The notes under the pieces are model-generated. The model worked only from the letters and a program-made list of their open reading frames with translations, searched no databases and had not been told where the DNA came from. Of a stretch of DNA of 64,000 nucleotides, positions 10,401 to 19,907 are shown one piece after another. The stretch covers positions 17,059,962 to 17,123,961 of the forward strand of contig NC_067208.1 of assembly GCF_026262505.1 (NCBI RefSeq), written 5' to 3'. Positions within the stretch are counted from its first letter, which is position 1. Each line of letters starts with the position of its first letter. A program made the position numbers and the translations under genes. The DNA is from Trichomonas vaginalis G3 (Eukaryota; Parabasalia; Trichomonadida; Trichomonadidae).

Positions 10401-11905
10401 CTCAAACAGAAGAATTACAACAGAAGAGTTTAAACAACAGAATCAAAGCAATTGTCAACCAAAAGAAACTTAATTTGATCAAAGACGGAAGCGGACAAGC
10501 AGCAATGACAACAACAAAAGGATGGACAAGGAAAGAACAAAAGGCTGTTGTAAGTTCAATTTGTAATTTCGGTTATCCTGATCCTATCAAATTCATGTCA
10601 AAAACTGAAACAATTTTGAAATCTCCAGAACAAGTTGACGAATTTGTCAATAACCTGATCAAATATTGCAATGAATTTAAGGAAGAAAAGGATGAACCTG
10701 ATGCTTCCAACTTGGCTGAGAAGTTGACTTTCTACCAGGCAATGAGAATCCGTAAAAGATACGAATTATTCAAAGCAGCAAGAGAATTTTTGTCAAAATG
10801 TGAAGAAGGAAAATTGACAAAAAGTGACAGACGTATTTTAGAAATTTTCTGCGACAAAGGATATTTAGCATCACTTGAAGATGAAGAAATGAAAGGTTTG
10901 TTAGGAGAAGATCATTCCGAATCCAAATTAACTAAAAAGATCCAACAGATGCAGAGATCAGGAGAACCACATTCAAGAAACGGAATTTTAACTTTGCATT
11001 CATTTGCAATTCCTGATTATAAGAAAGACAAAAATGGTAACCCGATCTTCCCAATCAAAGTCAGCCAGAACTTGATTATTAATTCCATGGGAACAGTTGT
11101 TTGGGATAGACCTGCTTTCCACAGCGAGAGATATTTGTATCCTGATGGTTTTGAGACAGAAAGATTGTATCAAAGTTGTTTGGACTTGGATGACAAGATC
11201 TGGTATAAATCATCAATCCATGATACTGGTGATGATACTCCTGTGTTCAGAGTTACTGTTCCTAACTCTGATTTGGTTTTCGAAGGCGCTGCACCTTCAA
11301 AACCATGGTTATTGGTCATCAAAGCAATCGAAGATCTAAAGAGAGAACAAGGATTGGCAGCAAACAGATCAATGACAATTTCTGGTCCAGATCAATATGG
11401 ATTGACAAATAACTTAGTCATGCATCTCATGAGAGATATGCCTGGCGCCGAGAAATGCTCAAGATACATTAGACCGAGAGCAGATGATGAAGGAGATGAA
11501 ACATCAGAGGAAGAAAACAAACAAAAACAAGAAAAACCAACAAGAACTTCTTCAAGAAGAAAATCAAGACCTTCTTTCGCAGAATTAAGTGATGATGATG
11601 AAGAAGAATATGAAGAGAGAGAATCTTCTGATTCAGAGCAAGAGCAAGATCAGAAACAGCAAGAAACAGAAAATAAGCCTGCGAGAAAACCATTGATTAA
11701 ATTGGCAATTAAAAGATCGCAAGAGAAATTGGAGTTGAAGTTTGATTTCACGAAATTGGTTGAAGCTAAAGAGAAAAATGATGCTTCTTTGGTCATTTCA
11801 ACTCCATCTTTGCTACAGGAAAATGCTATTTCTGCTCCTGTTCCTGCTTTAGCTGATAATAGAATTGAAGTTGCTGTTAAAGCAATGGCTGAATCAATGA
11901 ATTAA
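7454..11905 (+). CDS. CHD-type SNF2 chromatin remodeller with C-terminal FYRN/FYRC domain
   Basis: A 1483-residue ATP-dependent nucleosome remodeller. In order: acidic Ser-rich N-terminus; two chromodomains (about residues 77-112 and 128-180, with FYIVKWKGL); SNF2 ATPase with DEMGLGKT near 237 and DEAH near 345; helicase C lobe with RAHRIGQ near 645; SANT-like (GRWNAIQKDF, near 830) and SLIDE-like (WWTEQDDRALVYGVFKNGYGN, near 955) DNA-binding region as in CHD1. Around 1205-1340 comes a stretch with the FYRN/FYRC pattern: GTVVWDRPAFHSERYLYP, GFETERLYQS, FRVTV, then ISGPDQYGL and a PGAEKC end. The tail is acidic, Glu/Lys-rich. CHD proteins slide or space nucleosomes and read methylated histone tails; FYR regions are usually found in trithorax/MLL and some JmjC proteins, so this pairing is unusual. 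No intron is seen. Confidence 0.9.
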   Translation: MKTSTIDSNDEFSTSEETLSDSSLYSDDNKMQTRPHKSKVVINEDGEEEFVEELPKKKGLIQKIFSHRKTSDGTENEYYVKLRGKSYLHCQWMPEKELLANKAKQLLARYLKVNANNPPNPPYFPEEYTVPEKVISSEEVEGVPFYIVKWKGLDYEDLTHEPLTPLIQDLVDVYNKENVVPSEKDRFIPPHPKPTDFKLITAHDPSKSGKKIRSYQLEGLNFFVNSWYHRKNAILADEMGLGKTCQASIFLNYLHKKQGISGPFIILAPLTTIPHWERELADWTDLKVIAFFGSKDKRKALLNYEFFYPGTTIPKFNVLVTTYEYAIKESKMFEDKFIWQCIIVDEAHRLKNFESKLTVTMHSYKSEFKLLLTGTPLHNNTQELWSLLNFLDEERFNDIQRFKDKFGVLSDAEQITELQAILHPLMLRRLKGDVEKNLAPLEEVIIECGMTSHQRAYYQSIYSKNMEYLHRGAHSSNTTNLQNISMELRKVCNHPYLINGAEDQIIIERKAMMNIDPDVKPDLTFEYESLIRSSGKMILLDKLLAKLKANGHRVLLFSQMTKMLDIIQDYLVYKGYKFERLDGSVKSEIRQGMIDKFNEEGSEDFIFLLCTKAGGLGINLTSADTVIIYDSDWNPQNDLQATARAHRIGQKKNVKVYRLLTAKSYERKMFDTAAIKLGLDQAVLENTKDKPKNDDMEKLLRLGAYYAFEEDDGSAEKFNEEDIDTILSKSKTIKHEQVGSAEGSTFSKLTFDLETDDIDVSAPDFWMKYMPQVKEDTILDDVPMAMRKRLQRESSMDSSISAEELASMAVKMTSDDDDYNWSKKKLTTLQQCLTRYGWGRWNAIQKDFDPNCPLPTLKAVCHCLVKLWINLLEEPDPLLQMIYDNGTNQETSRWEIKFMKLKRDDLASIASAGSGNLQRIHRLNTMHFINMIVSACMNPPEGLEIGNVTAGKPADWWTEQDDRALVYGVFKNGYGNYNEIQFSQTEELQQKSLNNRIKAIVNQKKLNLIKDGSGQAAMTTTKGWTRKEQKAVVSSICNFGYPDPIKFMSKTETILKSPEQVDEFVNNLIKYCNEFKEEKDEPDASNLAEKLTFYQAMRIRKRYELFKAAREFLSKCEEGKLTKSDRRILEIFCDKGYLASLEDEEMKGLLGEDHSESKLTKKIQQMQRSGEPHSRNGILTLHSFAIPDYKKDKNGNPIFPIKVSQNLIINSMGTVVWDRPAFHSERYLYPDGFETERLYQSCLDLDDKIWYKSSIHDTGDDTPVFRVTVPNSDLVFEGAAPSKPWLLVIKAIEDLKREQGLAANRSMTISGPDQYGLTNNLVMHLMRDMPGAEKCSRYIRPRADDEGDETSEEENKQKQEKPTRTSSRRKSRPSFAELSDDDEEEYEERESSDSEQEQDQKQQETENKPARKPLIKLAIKRSQEKLELKFDFTKLVEAKEKNDASLVISTPSLLQENAISAPVPALADNRIEVAVKAMAESMN

Positions 11906-12373
11906 TTATTTTTTGTATATTAACTTTTTTTATTATTATTATTTTTGTGTATTAATATATTAATAAAAATGGCATTTTTATAAACATACCTTGAATCATA
12001 AGGTAAATATATCCTCCTTCTCTGCAATTAGTCCAAGATTATACATCTCTTTAGTCAAAAGTATTCAAAATCAATTGTTTCCAAAATATATATGTAGGAT
12101 TTAAATAGAATTGCAATATAAAATCTATTGTAATGTATATATAATTTTGAGGAGATTTGATTTTTCATCATGATGGAAATATAAAAGTGCATTTTACAAC
12201 ATCTTGTCACTTTTATTGTTATTGTTCGAACAAAATTTTGATAAATTGTATATTATATATAATGAATGTGTATTGTGAAGATTCTAAATTTAGAAAAATA
12301 TATATTATGAGAATTTCGTTTATAATTAATTTGAGAAATAGCGGTTAATCATAATATTTCTTGCATATATATT
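11906..12373. other. Intergenic spacer, very AT-rich
   Basis: About 470 bases of T- and A-rich sequence with homopolymer runs. Short open frames occur (for example 12157-12348) but have no recognisable composition or start context. ATATATTATG immediately precedes the next gene. Nothing else seen. Confidence 0.5.
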
Positions 12374-14605
12374 ATGTCTGATATAGACTTGGAATATGAT
12401 AAGCTGATGCCTATGTATCAGGACTATCATGATACATATACAGCACTCTATAGATTGCATACTTATGATGAAGATGAGCTTCTTCAAATTTATCAGATGG
12501 TCAAAACGAACTTGATTGACAAGAATGTGTTCATGCCTTATCAGATATTAGAACAAATAAGCAAGATATTCAAGTATAATAATCGCTATTTGAAGTCGTA
12601 CTGGTTTATTTTTAAAAAGATTTACGAAGAATACAAACCAGAAAAGATTGACAATATATCAACAGCTTTCAACTACTTTGTATATCAAGAATATGGTACA
12701 ATATTAAGTTTTCGTAAGAAACCTCGATTCAAATATATGGACAATTTATCAATCAATATTCATGAAGAAAACAATATATTCAGTGCAATAATGTATGATG
12801 ATGTCAAATCATTTATTGGATTCACGCAAAACGATAACTTTAATGAAAGCCAACAATTATGCACAAGGTATTTATATCCTCATAAAAAATATCAGAGACA
12901 ATCGGATGTTTATTCATTCATTGAACCATATTGTTATTTGTACCCTCAAATGGATTTTTTTTTCTTTGATTGAACTATGTTGTTATCATGGAGCTGTAAA
13001 ATGTTTTAAGTTTTTAATGACAGAATTCAAATCAATGTTAACATGTTATTGTCTTAAGCTCTCAGTAAATGTTTGGAAATATGCAAGCCAGATCAGGAGT
13101 GTATGAAATTTGCAATTATTTCATATAGCATTGATTTTGTTTCTTATTTGACAAATGAATTTAGTGCTAGCATCGATTTAGATATTTGTGGTCGTTATCA
13201 GAATATCCAAGCTTTTTTAGTTTATTTAGATCAAACTAAAGATATTCATCGATGCATTAAATATTCTCCATTATTCCGAATCCAATCACTTGTCGAAATA
13301 CTTTTATTTCATATTGATTATCCCAGTTCGATTTTTATTGAGCATTATTTTAATCAATATTCATTTGATGTTCTTGATTATGCAATATCTTCTAACGGCG
13401 GTGAGATTTTGAAATTATTACTTCCATATTACCAAAAGCCACTTTTATATTGGATGAAAATGGCATTTAAAAACGATTCAACTGATGCAATGAAAGCAAT
13501 TCTTGAAAATAAAACAATCACAAATTCTATTCTCGAATGGAATTATAAATTGCTTGAACTTGCATTTACATACAATAGTATCAACCTTATTAAATACTTT
13601 GCTTCCAATGACATCGCATTTGAAGATTTAAAACCATTGCAGAAATCTAAAAGATTGAATGAAGCATTAATTAAAGGGAAAAAATGTTGTTCAATTTTTG
13701 AATATTTGTCATCCATCTTCAATTCCACATTTGTTTGATTATGTATTTGAAAGAAATAATGTTGATTTATTTGAAATTTTAGTTACTCAAGATCCAGATA
13801 TTATGGCAAAAGATGAAAATGGAAATACTCCTCTCCATATCGCTGCAAAATACGAACACACCCAAAATAATGAAATAGAATATTTAATAAAACATGGCGC
13901 AAATATTAGTGCAATAAATAAAAAAGGAAACACTCCACTAATTATTCTCATGAAGAGGAGGAATGCAAAAATCAAGGAAATTGAGTATCTAATTGATAAT
14001 GGAGCAGATGTAAAAATTGCTAATAAATCTGAAAATACTCCTCTTCATATTGCAGCTAAAAATAAGAGAATAAAAAAGCTCAGTTTGAAAAATTTATTCC
14101 TCTTGGTTTAGATATTAATGCAAAAGATAAGTATGGAAATACTCCTCTTCATTATGCAATAATTTCATTCAAAGATCAAAAAATCCAATCATATATTTCA
14201 CCTGAGACAAATGATATTGATAAGGTAGAAACACTTTTTGCACATGGAGCAGATTCAAACATTAAAAACAATAATGGTCAAACAGCACTACATTTAGCAG
14301 TATTGAAAAATTTGCCAAATGTTGTTGAGGATTGCATTTCTCATGGTGCTGATATAAGTCTTCGTGATAATGATGGTGAATGTGCTCTCAGTATTGCACA
14401 GAAACATAAATTCAAAGAAGTTGTGAAAATACTCAATTATATCCGAATGCACTCGAATTACAAAATTCCTCTTCAAAAGTCTGTAAACTCTTTGACCAAA
14501 CGAGTTTCAAAACTTCATTCTTCAAAAAATAAAATATCTTGGGCTGCAACCTATCTTCATCCAAGTGTTATCCGCATTTCTTCAAGAAAGAACATCCAAG
14601 AATGA
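12374..14605 (+). pseudogene. Ankyrin/DUF3447 protein gene broken by about four frameshifts
   Basis: The N-terminal 200 codons match the trichomonad DUF3447 style (MSDIDLEYDKLMPMYQDY; LLQIYQMVKTNLID; ILEQISKIFKY). Homology then hops between frames: a T-run near 12,955-12,965, near 13,068, near 13,700-13,735, and near 14,085. After the first hop the typical ELCCYHGAVKCFKFLM appears, and from about 13,800 come ankyrin repeats (NGNTPLHIAAKYE, GNTPLIILMKRR, NTPLHIAAKNK, GNTPLHYAI, GQTALHLAV) to a final DGECALSIAQK and a basic tail. The intact protein would have been about 740 residues. Either it is a decaying member of a large gene family or several homopolymer indels are sequencing errors. Confidence 0.8.
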
Positions 14606-14962
14606 TAATTATTGTTTTGAAATTTAAACTTTTTTTATTGAAATCATGCCAAACGTATTTTTATCTCATTTATTACTTAATGATATAACATTATTGAAGT
14701 TTTTTATTATAATAACTGACATATCGCCAAAATATTTTAATAATCATATTTTATACACAAATTTATGAAGTTATTACATTTTATGAATAAGTGAATAAAA
14801 TTTATTTGATAAAAACATAAAACAATGTTAAAAAAAGTAAGTTCATTATAATTTTTATTAAATAACATAAATAAGACTTATATCTGTTGGGAACCGATAT
14901 AATCTCTTGTAATTCATAATGAATTCTTTATATCAAGTCTGTTTTAATTTTTTTTGAATCAA
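14606..14962. other. Convergent intergenic spacer
   Basis: About 360 AT-rich bases between the 3' ends of two convergent gene remnants. No open frame or RNA recognised. Confidence 0.5.
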
Positions 14963-15889
14963 TCAGATAATTTTGTCAATTTTTACTTCACAGGCTGATT
15001 GCAACTGAAATTGATTAGAAATTTCTGAATAGTTTTCTAGTTGGTTCATAATTTGAGGCTTATTTTTATTAAATGTTGTATTACTGTCACAGTAAGAACT
15101 GTCTAATAATACATTTCCAGATTGGATATAAAACGTATGGTTAACATTGTTATCTGCAATACATGATTGTTCAATCGAAATTATTCCGTTAATTTCTGTG
15201 TAAAATATGGAAGATCTTCCTGTATTTCTAATATAGTTGCAGGAAAATATATGTAAAACTATATCCGTCAATAGTTTGAATGGAGTTTCAATATGAACAG
15301 CGACGTGGCCTTCTGTTTGCGTGTTATTGTCAATATTTGTATAGTTTATTATTGATTCTGGGTGATAGTTATACATGAAATAGCCAGAATTCACTTTGTT
15401 GAAGTTATGACTGATATTTACTTTGGAGATCTGGATAATTCCATTGCAGAAGTAGAGTGCTGGATTATTTGAATTATTATGTCCGTTATACAAGATTGTT
15501 GACTCAAAAATTTTGTTAAAATTCAACTGATAAAAGTCTGTTTGTGATGATATCAGTTCTCCTTTGTCTCCACCCTTGCACTGCACGTAGCACACTCTGT
15601 TTTGAACAAAATTACCTCTATCTCCTACAGAAACGCATGGATAATTTGCATTTGTTGAACACTGTTTAAAATATGTTGATTCGATTAGTATTTTGGTATC
15701 ACTACTCGGAGAGTATATATCTATCGCTTGGTCATCTGAACGGTAGTAGTAGCAACTCTTGATGTAAAAATTTTTCATTTGAGAAACTTGTATGACGAAA
15801 TCAAACTGGGATTCACCTGGATTTGTTACATTGTAGAAATCCTCCCATGAATTTCTTTTATTAAAGTAGCAAAGAATTAGGAAGTTCAA
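14963..15889 (-). pseudogene. Beta-helix-like surface protein fragment without a usable start
   Basis: About 308 residues rich in Asn, Ser, Ile, Tyr and Cys, in short beta-strand-like runs (ILIESTYFKQCS; IIQISKVNISHNFNKV; NVLLDSSYCDSN), the look of the parallel beta-helix (Pmp-like) surface proteins expanded in trichomonads. Open frame continues upstream to a stop at 15,944-15,946 without any ATG; the first internal ATG is at 15,778, inside the repeat region. No signal peptide, membrane anchor or cytoplasmic tail remains, so this is probably a truncated copy. Confidence 0.5.
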
Positions 15890-16641
15890 ACTTATAATAA
15901 ATGTCTCAAATTTTAAGGATAATATTGAATGTGAATCAAAATTTTAAAAATACTATAATTTTTATTAAACGACATTATTGTTGATGGATTATATTAAATC
16001 GATTCAGAACACATTCAAAAAGAAATCTTTTGAAAAATCCGATTGGGATATATTTGATGTTAATTTTTATTGTAGTCAATTAAATTGAATGGGAAATTTC
16101 GATTGATTTTTTAAATCAAATTCGATTCAAACACAAAAAATTGTTTTTATTAACCTTTCAAATATCTTGCTACAGGTAACTCTAATGATTTTCCGATATT
16201 TCAATTTTTCTATTTGATGAGGTTTTTACATACCTTTTTTAAAAATTATTCTTTTGTGGATGAAAAATATGAGTAAAGTATTTCGATCTGTAGGTGTCAT
16301 AATTTTGAGATGGACCAAAAATGGCATTTCATTAAATATATAAATCACAGTTTGGAAAGCAGATATGTCAAAACGAGAATGATTTTGGAGCATTTAATAA
16401 ATTTATTTAATATATAGCGTTCGATAATTGTAAATCCTCAAAAATGTACGATTTAGATTTGATTTCTTTTAGAAGAATCTGAATATCAAACATTGTTGAA
16501 TAGAATGGCTGTTAAAAATCTAATCTTCAGCCAATAATTATTGAATCAAGATAATGGAAATTAATGATTCAGCCATTTAATGCTCGTAAAATGGTAGCAC
16601 ACTAATGGATTCTCATATTCATAAATAAACTTATCATTTTA
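15890..16641. other. Gene-free stretch between surface-protein fragment and DJ-1 gene
   Basis: About 750 bases, AT-rich on average. I see no supported coding frame, tRNA or repeat. It may hold the lost 5' part of the surface protein fragment on the minus strand and ends with the 3' region of the DJ-1 gene. Confidence 0.4.
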
Positions 16642-17220
16642 TTATATAGTATTGGAGAGGATAGCATTTTTGGCAATTTCTTGAGCCTTTTCTTTAGAAA
16701 ACAGGGCTTCTACGAGGGCAATTCCGAATTGTAATGATGTACCTGGGCCACGGGATGTTATAACGTTACCATCACGTGTAACTATATCTGTTGTTAACTC
16801 TCCACCAGCTTCTTCAATAGGAGTATCAAGTCCAGGATATCTACATCCTTTTCTACCTTTCATGATACCGCATGCTTTAGCAAGAACATAACCTGAAGCT
16901 GCGCATATTGCAGCAACAAGTTTGCCGGCCATATCATGGCGCTTGATAAACTCTATGGTATCTTGATTATTAGTAAGGTTGTCTGGTCCTGACATTCCTC
17001 CAGGAGCAATTACAAGATCAAATGTTTCATTTTTGATAGAATCAAACATAACATCAGCAACAATTTTGATACCAAAAGAAGCTTCAACTTGTATTTCATT
17101 TGTGCATGCAGCAGCAATTTTAACATCAACACCTGCTCGACGAAGAAGATCTACTGGGCACACAACTTCCATCGGTTCGACGCCAGGAACAGCTAATATA
17201 ATAACCTTTGGCATATTCAT
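16642..17220 (-). CDS. DJ-1/PfpI (PARK7-like) family protein
   Basis: 192 residues, the usual size of DJ-1. It starts with the flavodoxin-like strand MPKVIILAVPGVEPMEVV and carries the acidic partner Glu18. The nucleophile elbow is AAICAASG with Cys at residue 106, the same numbering as human DJ-1; DLVIAPGGMSGPDNL matches the family's conserved Gly-rich loop. DJ-1 proteins are cytosolic dimers linked to oxidative stress defence, glyoxalase or deglycase-type chemistry on methylglyoxal adducts; which of these applies here is not decided by sequence. The gene is divergently arranged with the palmitoyltransferase-like gene, 78 bases apart, so the two share a short promoter region. Confidence 0.92.
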   Translation of the reverse strand: MNMPKVIILAVPGVEPMEVVCPVDLLRRAGVDVKIAAACTNEIQVEASFGIKIVADVMFDSIKNETFDLVIAPGGMSGPDNLTNNQDTIEFIKRHDMAGKLVAAICAASGYVLAKACGIMKGRKGCRYPGLDTPIEEAGGELTTDIVTRDGNVITSRGPGTSLQFGIALVEALFSKEKAQEIAKNAILSNTI

Positions 17221-17298
17221 TTAAAAAAAGTATGTGTTTGGATTTATTTGAGAATAGTGATTAATAAATTTGACATGTAAACTGATAGATTTATTTTC
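17221..17298. promoter_or_regulatory. Divergent promoter, DJ-1 and DHYC genes
   Basis: Only 78 bases separate two head-to-head start codons. TTTTCATG at the plus-strand start and TCA-type tracts on the minus strand fit trichomonad initiators. Promoter function is inferred from spacing. Confidence 0.5.
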
Positions 17299-18471
17299 AT
17301 GATATCAATTATTAACTTCCTTATTATCTATTTTATATTATTCGCATTCCTAGTATATGTAATGATTTGTGGAACCAGCGACATGCATAAAAATGGCTTT
17401 GTTGGAAAAACATATCGATTTATAACAAATATTTTCCCAAATTTCATCCGAAAAGTCTTTTGCAGATGTCTCCCTCAAAATGAAGAAAATGTTAGAGATG
17501 GTTGCATTGGTCCTGGCAGCCCATTCAAGTATTCAATTGCAGTTTTCTTCTACATCATTTACATATTCTTCATTATTGTATATTTAGGAAGTGTTTATCC
17601 TCATATTAGCGATATTTACAGCTATCCTCAATTTCACAGATTTTTCTCAATATGGGTTCTTCCATGGACATGTGTTTGCTTTTTAATCTTTCAAATAGCA
17701 GACCCTGGTGTTATTAATGCCAAAAATGTTAATGGATATCTTAAAATGTACCCATTCGATGACGTAATGTATCGACCAAATATTTGCCCTACACAACACA
17801 TTCCGATAGTATCAAGATCGCGTTATGATCGCTGGACTAAAAGAAGAATTGCTGTTTATGATCACTACTGCCCATGGGTTTGTGCGCCGATTGGGGAAAG
17901 AACTCGAAGAGTGTTTCTTGCCTTCTTATTCTTTACAGTTCAAGCATCAGTTTACTACACATTAGGCTACTTTTTAACTCTTAGATACTTAATTACCACT
18001 ATGAATGGCTGGCCAGAGCCAAATGTTACCTTATTTGATAAAGTCACAAATTGCATAACGGTTTGTGTGTCACTATGGCCTTATCTTTCATGTGCATTCT
18101 TCGCTTTGTTTGTTATTGGACTTTCATTATTTATTTTCATGTGCATACAGGTTTTAACTATTTCCCGTAACGAAACTCAAATTGAAACAGCGAAACTTAA
18201 ATATCTACGTAAAAAGAAACTCATTCAAAAGAATCCTTATAATATCGGTTTCATAAAGAACTGGAAACAAGTTCTTTTCCCACCAAAAATACCTCTATGT
18301 GACCCATATGTTCCTGATATTGATGAAAATGAAATCCTTTATATTACAGGTCTTTTGCTTCTCCCAGATGAAAAGAATCCCGATATTATGACCGTTCAAA
18401 AGTCAACTTGGTCACTGAAGCCTAAGGAAAGCGAAAAGAAGGATGATGATCAAAAACAAAAGAAAGAATAG
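17299..18471 (+). CDS. DHHC-family palmitoyltransferase-like protein with DHYC motif
   Basis: A 390-residue multi-pass membrane protein. Hydrophobic segments lie near residues 5-25, 78-98, 113-130, 205-232 and 255-280. Family marks are the ADPGVI motif after a membrane helix, the core YDHYCPWV (catalytic-type Cys at 191), and the C-terminal NPYNIGFIKNWKQVLFPP, matching the PaCCT-like end of DHHC enzymes. Those enzymes attach palmitate to protein cysteines at Golgi, endosome or plasma membranes. Two oddities: DHHC is DHYC, as in active yeast Akr1; and most zinc-binding Cys/His of the Cys-rich domain before it are missing (only ICPTQH resembles one). The TTxE motif is reduced to NETQIE. It ends in a charged Lys/Asp tail. 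Enzyme activity is therefore uncertain. Confidence 0.85.
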   Translation: MISIINFLIIYFILFAFLVYVMICGTSDMHKNGFVGKTYRFITNIFPNFIRKVFCRCLPQNEENVRDGCIGPGSPFKYSIAVFFYIIYIFFIIVYLGSVYPHISDIYSYPQFHRFFSIWVLPWTCVCFLIFQIADPGVINAKNVNGYLKMYPFDDVMYRPNICPTQHIPIVSRSRYDRWTKRRIAVYDHYCPWVCAPIGERTRRVFLAFLFFTVQASVYYTLGYFLTLRYLITTMNGWPEPNVTLFDKVTNCITVCVSLWPYLSCAFFALFVIGLSLFIFMCIQVLTISRNETQIETAKLKYLRKKKLIQKNPYNIGFIKNWKQVLFPPKIPLCDPYVPDIDENEILYITGLLLLPDEKNPDIMTVQKSTWSLKPKESEKKDDDQKQKKE

Positions 18472-18623
18472 ATTTTGAAAGTATAAATGTTAGATTTTTA
18501 TCATTCAATTGCCTTTTTTAACTCTTTTCCTATTCAGATATGCATTCCTGATATGATTTCTAACTTTTGAATTCATTTTATATAATGAACGATTATTGTA
18601 AAGTTATATAAAAAATTACTTTG

Positions 18624-19481
18624 ATGAATATTTTATTGTCATTTTTCCTTGGTGTACTATTTTCATTACCGGTTTTTGTGCTGTTTTTATTACTACTATC
18701 ATTCTTAACCGGAAAAATCATCAAAAAACGTCGTAATACACTCAGGAAAGAACCTGCATTCACCGTTGGCACAATGTGCACTGTTAGCTGGCTCAATTCA
18801 ATTGTCCAGCGTGTTTTCTTGATTGCCGTAACAAAGAAATCACTTACATTCATTATCAAATCTGCAATTCCTAAAATTACAGAGAAGACTCCATTAACAA
18901 GTCTTGAATTCAATGAAATTGAAATCAAGGAAGTACCACCAGAGATTTCACAGGCAATTATTACAGAAACGAAGTTTTCTGAATTTGTTACACTTAAGTG
19001 CTTCTACAAACCAGAAATGGTTATTAGCGCATTGTCAACAGTATCAGTTAGTATTCTTCCAAGCTTCAATTTGGGAATCGATGCTAAACTTAACCAGATT
19101 GATGCAGATATCGCCCTTGGCATTCCAGAATCAAAAGGTGATGCTTACATTCAAATGCAAAACTCAACATCTGTTAATTTCGATGTTGGAGCAAGTGTAA
19201 AATTTGTCAGCATTAATACTGAATATCTCGGACCTGTTTGGACATCACTTCGCGAAGCTGTCAACTACATCATCAGGAGCATCAAGATCAAGATTCCTCT
19301 CGAGCAAGCTCTTACAAATGAAGAAGAAGAAGAAAAAGAGGAAGAAGAAGCCAAGGAAGAGGAAAAGAAGCAGCTACCAAGAAATGATAGTACTCACGAA
19401 GTAATTGAAATCCATCCAGTTCCTGTAAAATCAGATGTCAAAGTTATTATTGATCCAATATTTAAATCATATCAATTATAA
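18624..19481 (+). CDS. SMP-domain membrane-contact lipid-transfer protein
   Basis: The first ATG in frame is at 18,624 (285 residues). One N-terminal membrane segment (residues 3-29, Leu/Phe-rich) is followed by KKRRN and then an SMP-type domain opening with the signature VSWLNSIVQRVF near residue 55, as in extended synaptotagmins, tricalbins, TEX2 and Nvj2. SMP domains form a lipid-carrying barrel that moves glycerolipids between ER and other membranes. Further support comes from strands such as GDAYIQMQNSTSVNFDVGASV. No C2 domain follows; instead there is an acidic Glu/Lys stretch (near 235-255) and a short tail. It could tether through partners or its acidic tail. Confidence 0.8.
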   Translation: MNILLSFFLGVLFSLPVFVLFLLLLSFLTGKIIKKRRNTLRKEPAFTVGTMCTVSWLNSIVQRVFLIAVTKKSLTFIIKSAIPKITEKTPLTSLEFNEIEIKEVPPEISQAIITETKFSEFVTLKCFYKPEMVISALSTVSVSILPSFNLGIDAKLNQIDADIALGIPESKGDAYIQMQNSTSVNFDVGASVKFVSINTEYLGPVWTSLREAVNYIIRSIKIKIPLEQALTNEEEEEKEEEEAKEEEKKQLPRNDSTHEVIEIHPVPVKSDVKVIIDPIFKSYQL

Positions 19482-19907
19482 CTTGAATTATCAACATTTT
19501 AAAAGGTTTGATTTATTTTCATTGTTTATTTATAATATTATTTCAAATTGAATTTCAAAATATTCTTTCTTGCTCTATATTATCAATGATGAATTTATAT
19601 CAGTTTGTGTAGATGTATCTATTATTGTATAACAGATTTATAGTACTAAGATATTTACAGGGAATCATCAACCAAAATGAAATATTTAAGGCAAAATATA
19701 GGTTGTAAGTTACTCTCTTATAAAATCTTCTTTAGCAGAGACATTTCTATTGATGATCTGGGTATTTTTGAGATAAATTTCGAATTAATTTTTCAAAAAC
19801 ATATTAAGTTAAATTATAATAAGTATTTTATTTCTTCTTTCCAATTTTTTGCAACATGTTTATAAAAAATATAATAAAAAAACTAATAAATAAAAAAAAC
19901 ATAGAAA
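19482..19907. other. Convergent intergenic spacer
   Basis: About 430 AT-rich bases between two convergent genes. A 62-codon frame (19677-19865) is open but shows only AT-driven composition. Nothing else seen. Confidence 0.5.

Noticed and set aside
12157-12348. Small plus-strand open frame between the CHD gene and the ankyrin pseudogene
   Set aside because: Codons follow local AT content, and there is no recognisable motif or initiator context.
19677-19865. 62-codon frame between the SMP gene and the cyclase gene
   Set aside because: AT-driven Phe/Ile/Lys composition in a convergent spacer; no other support.
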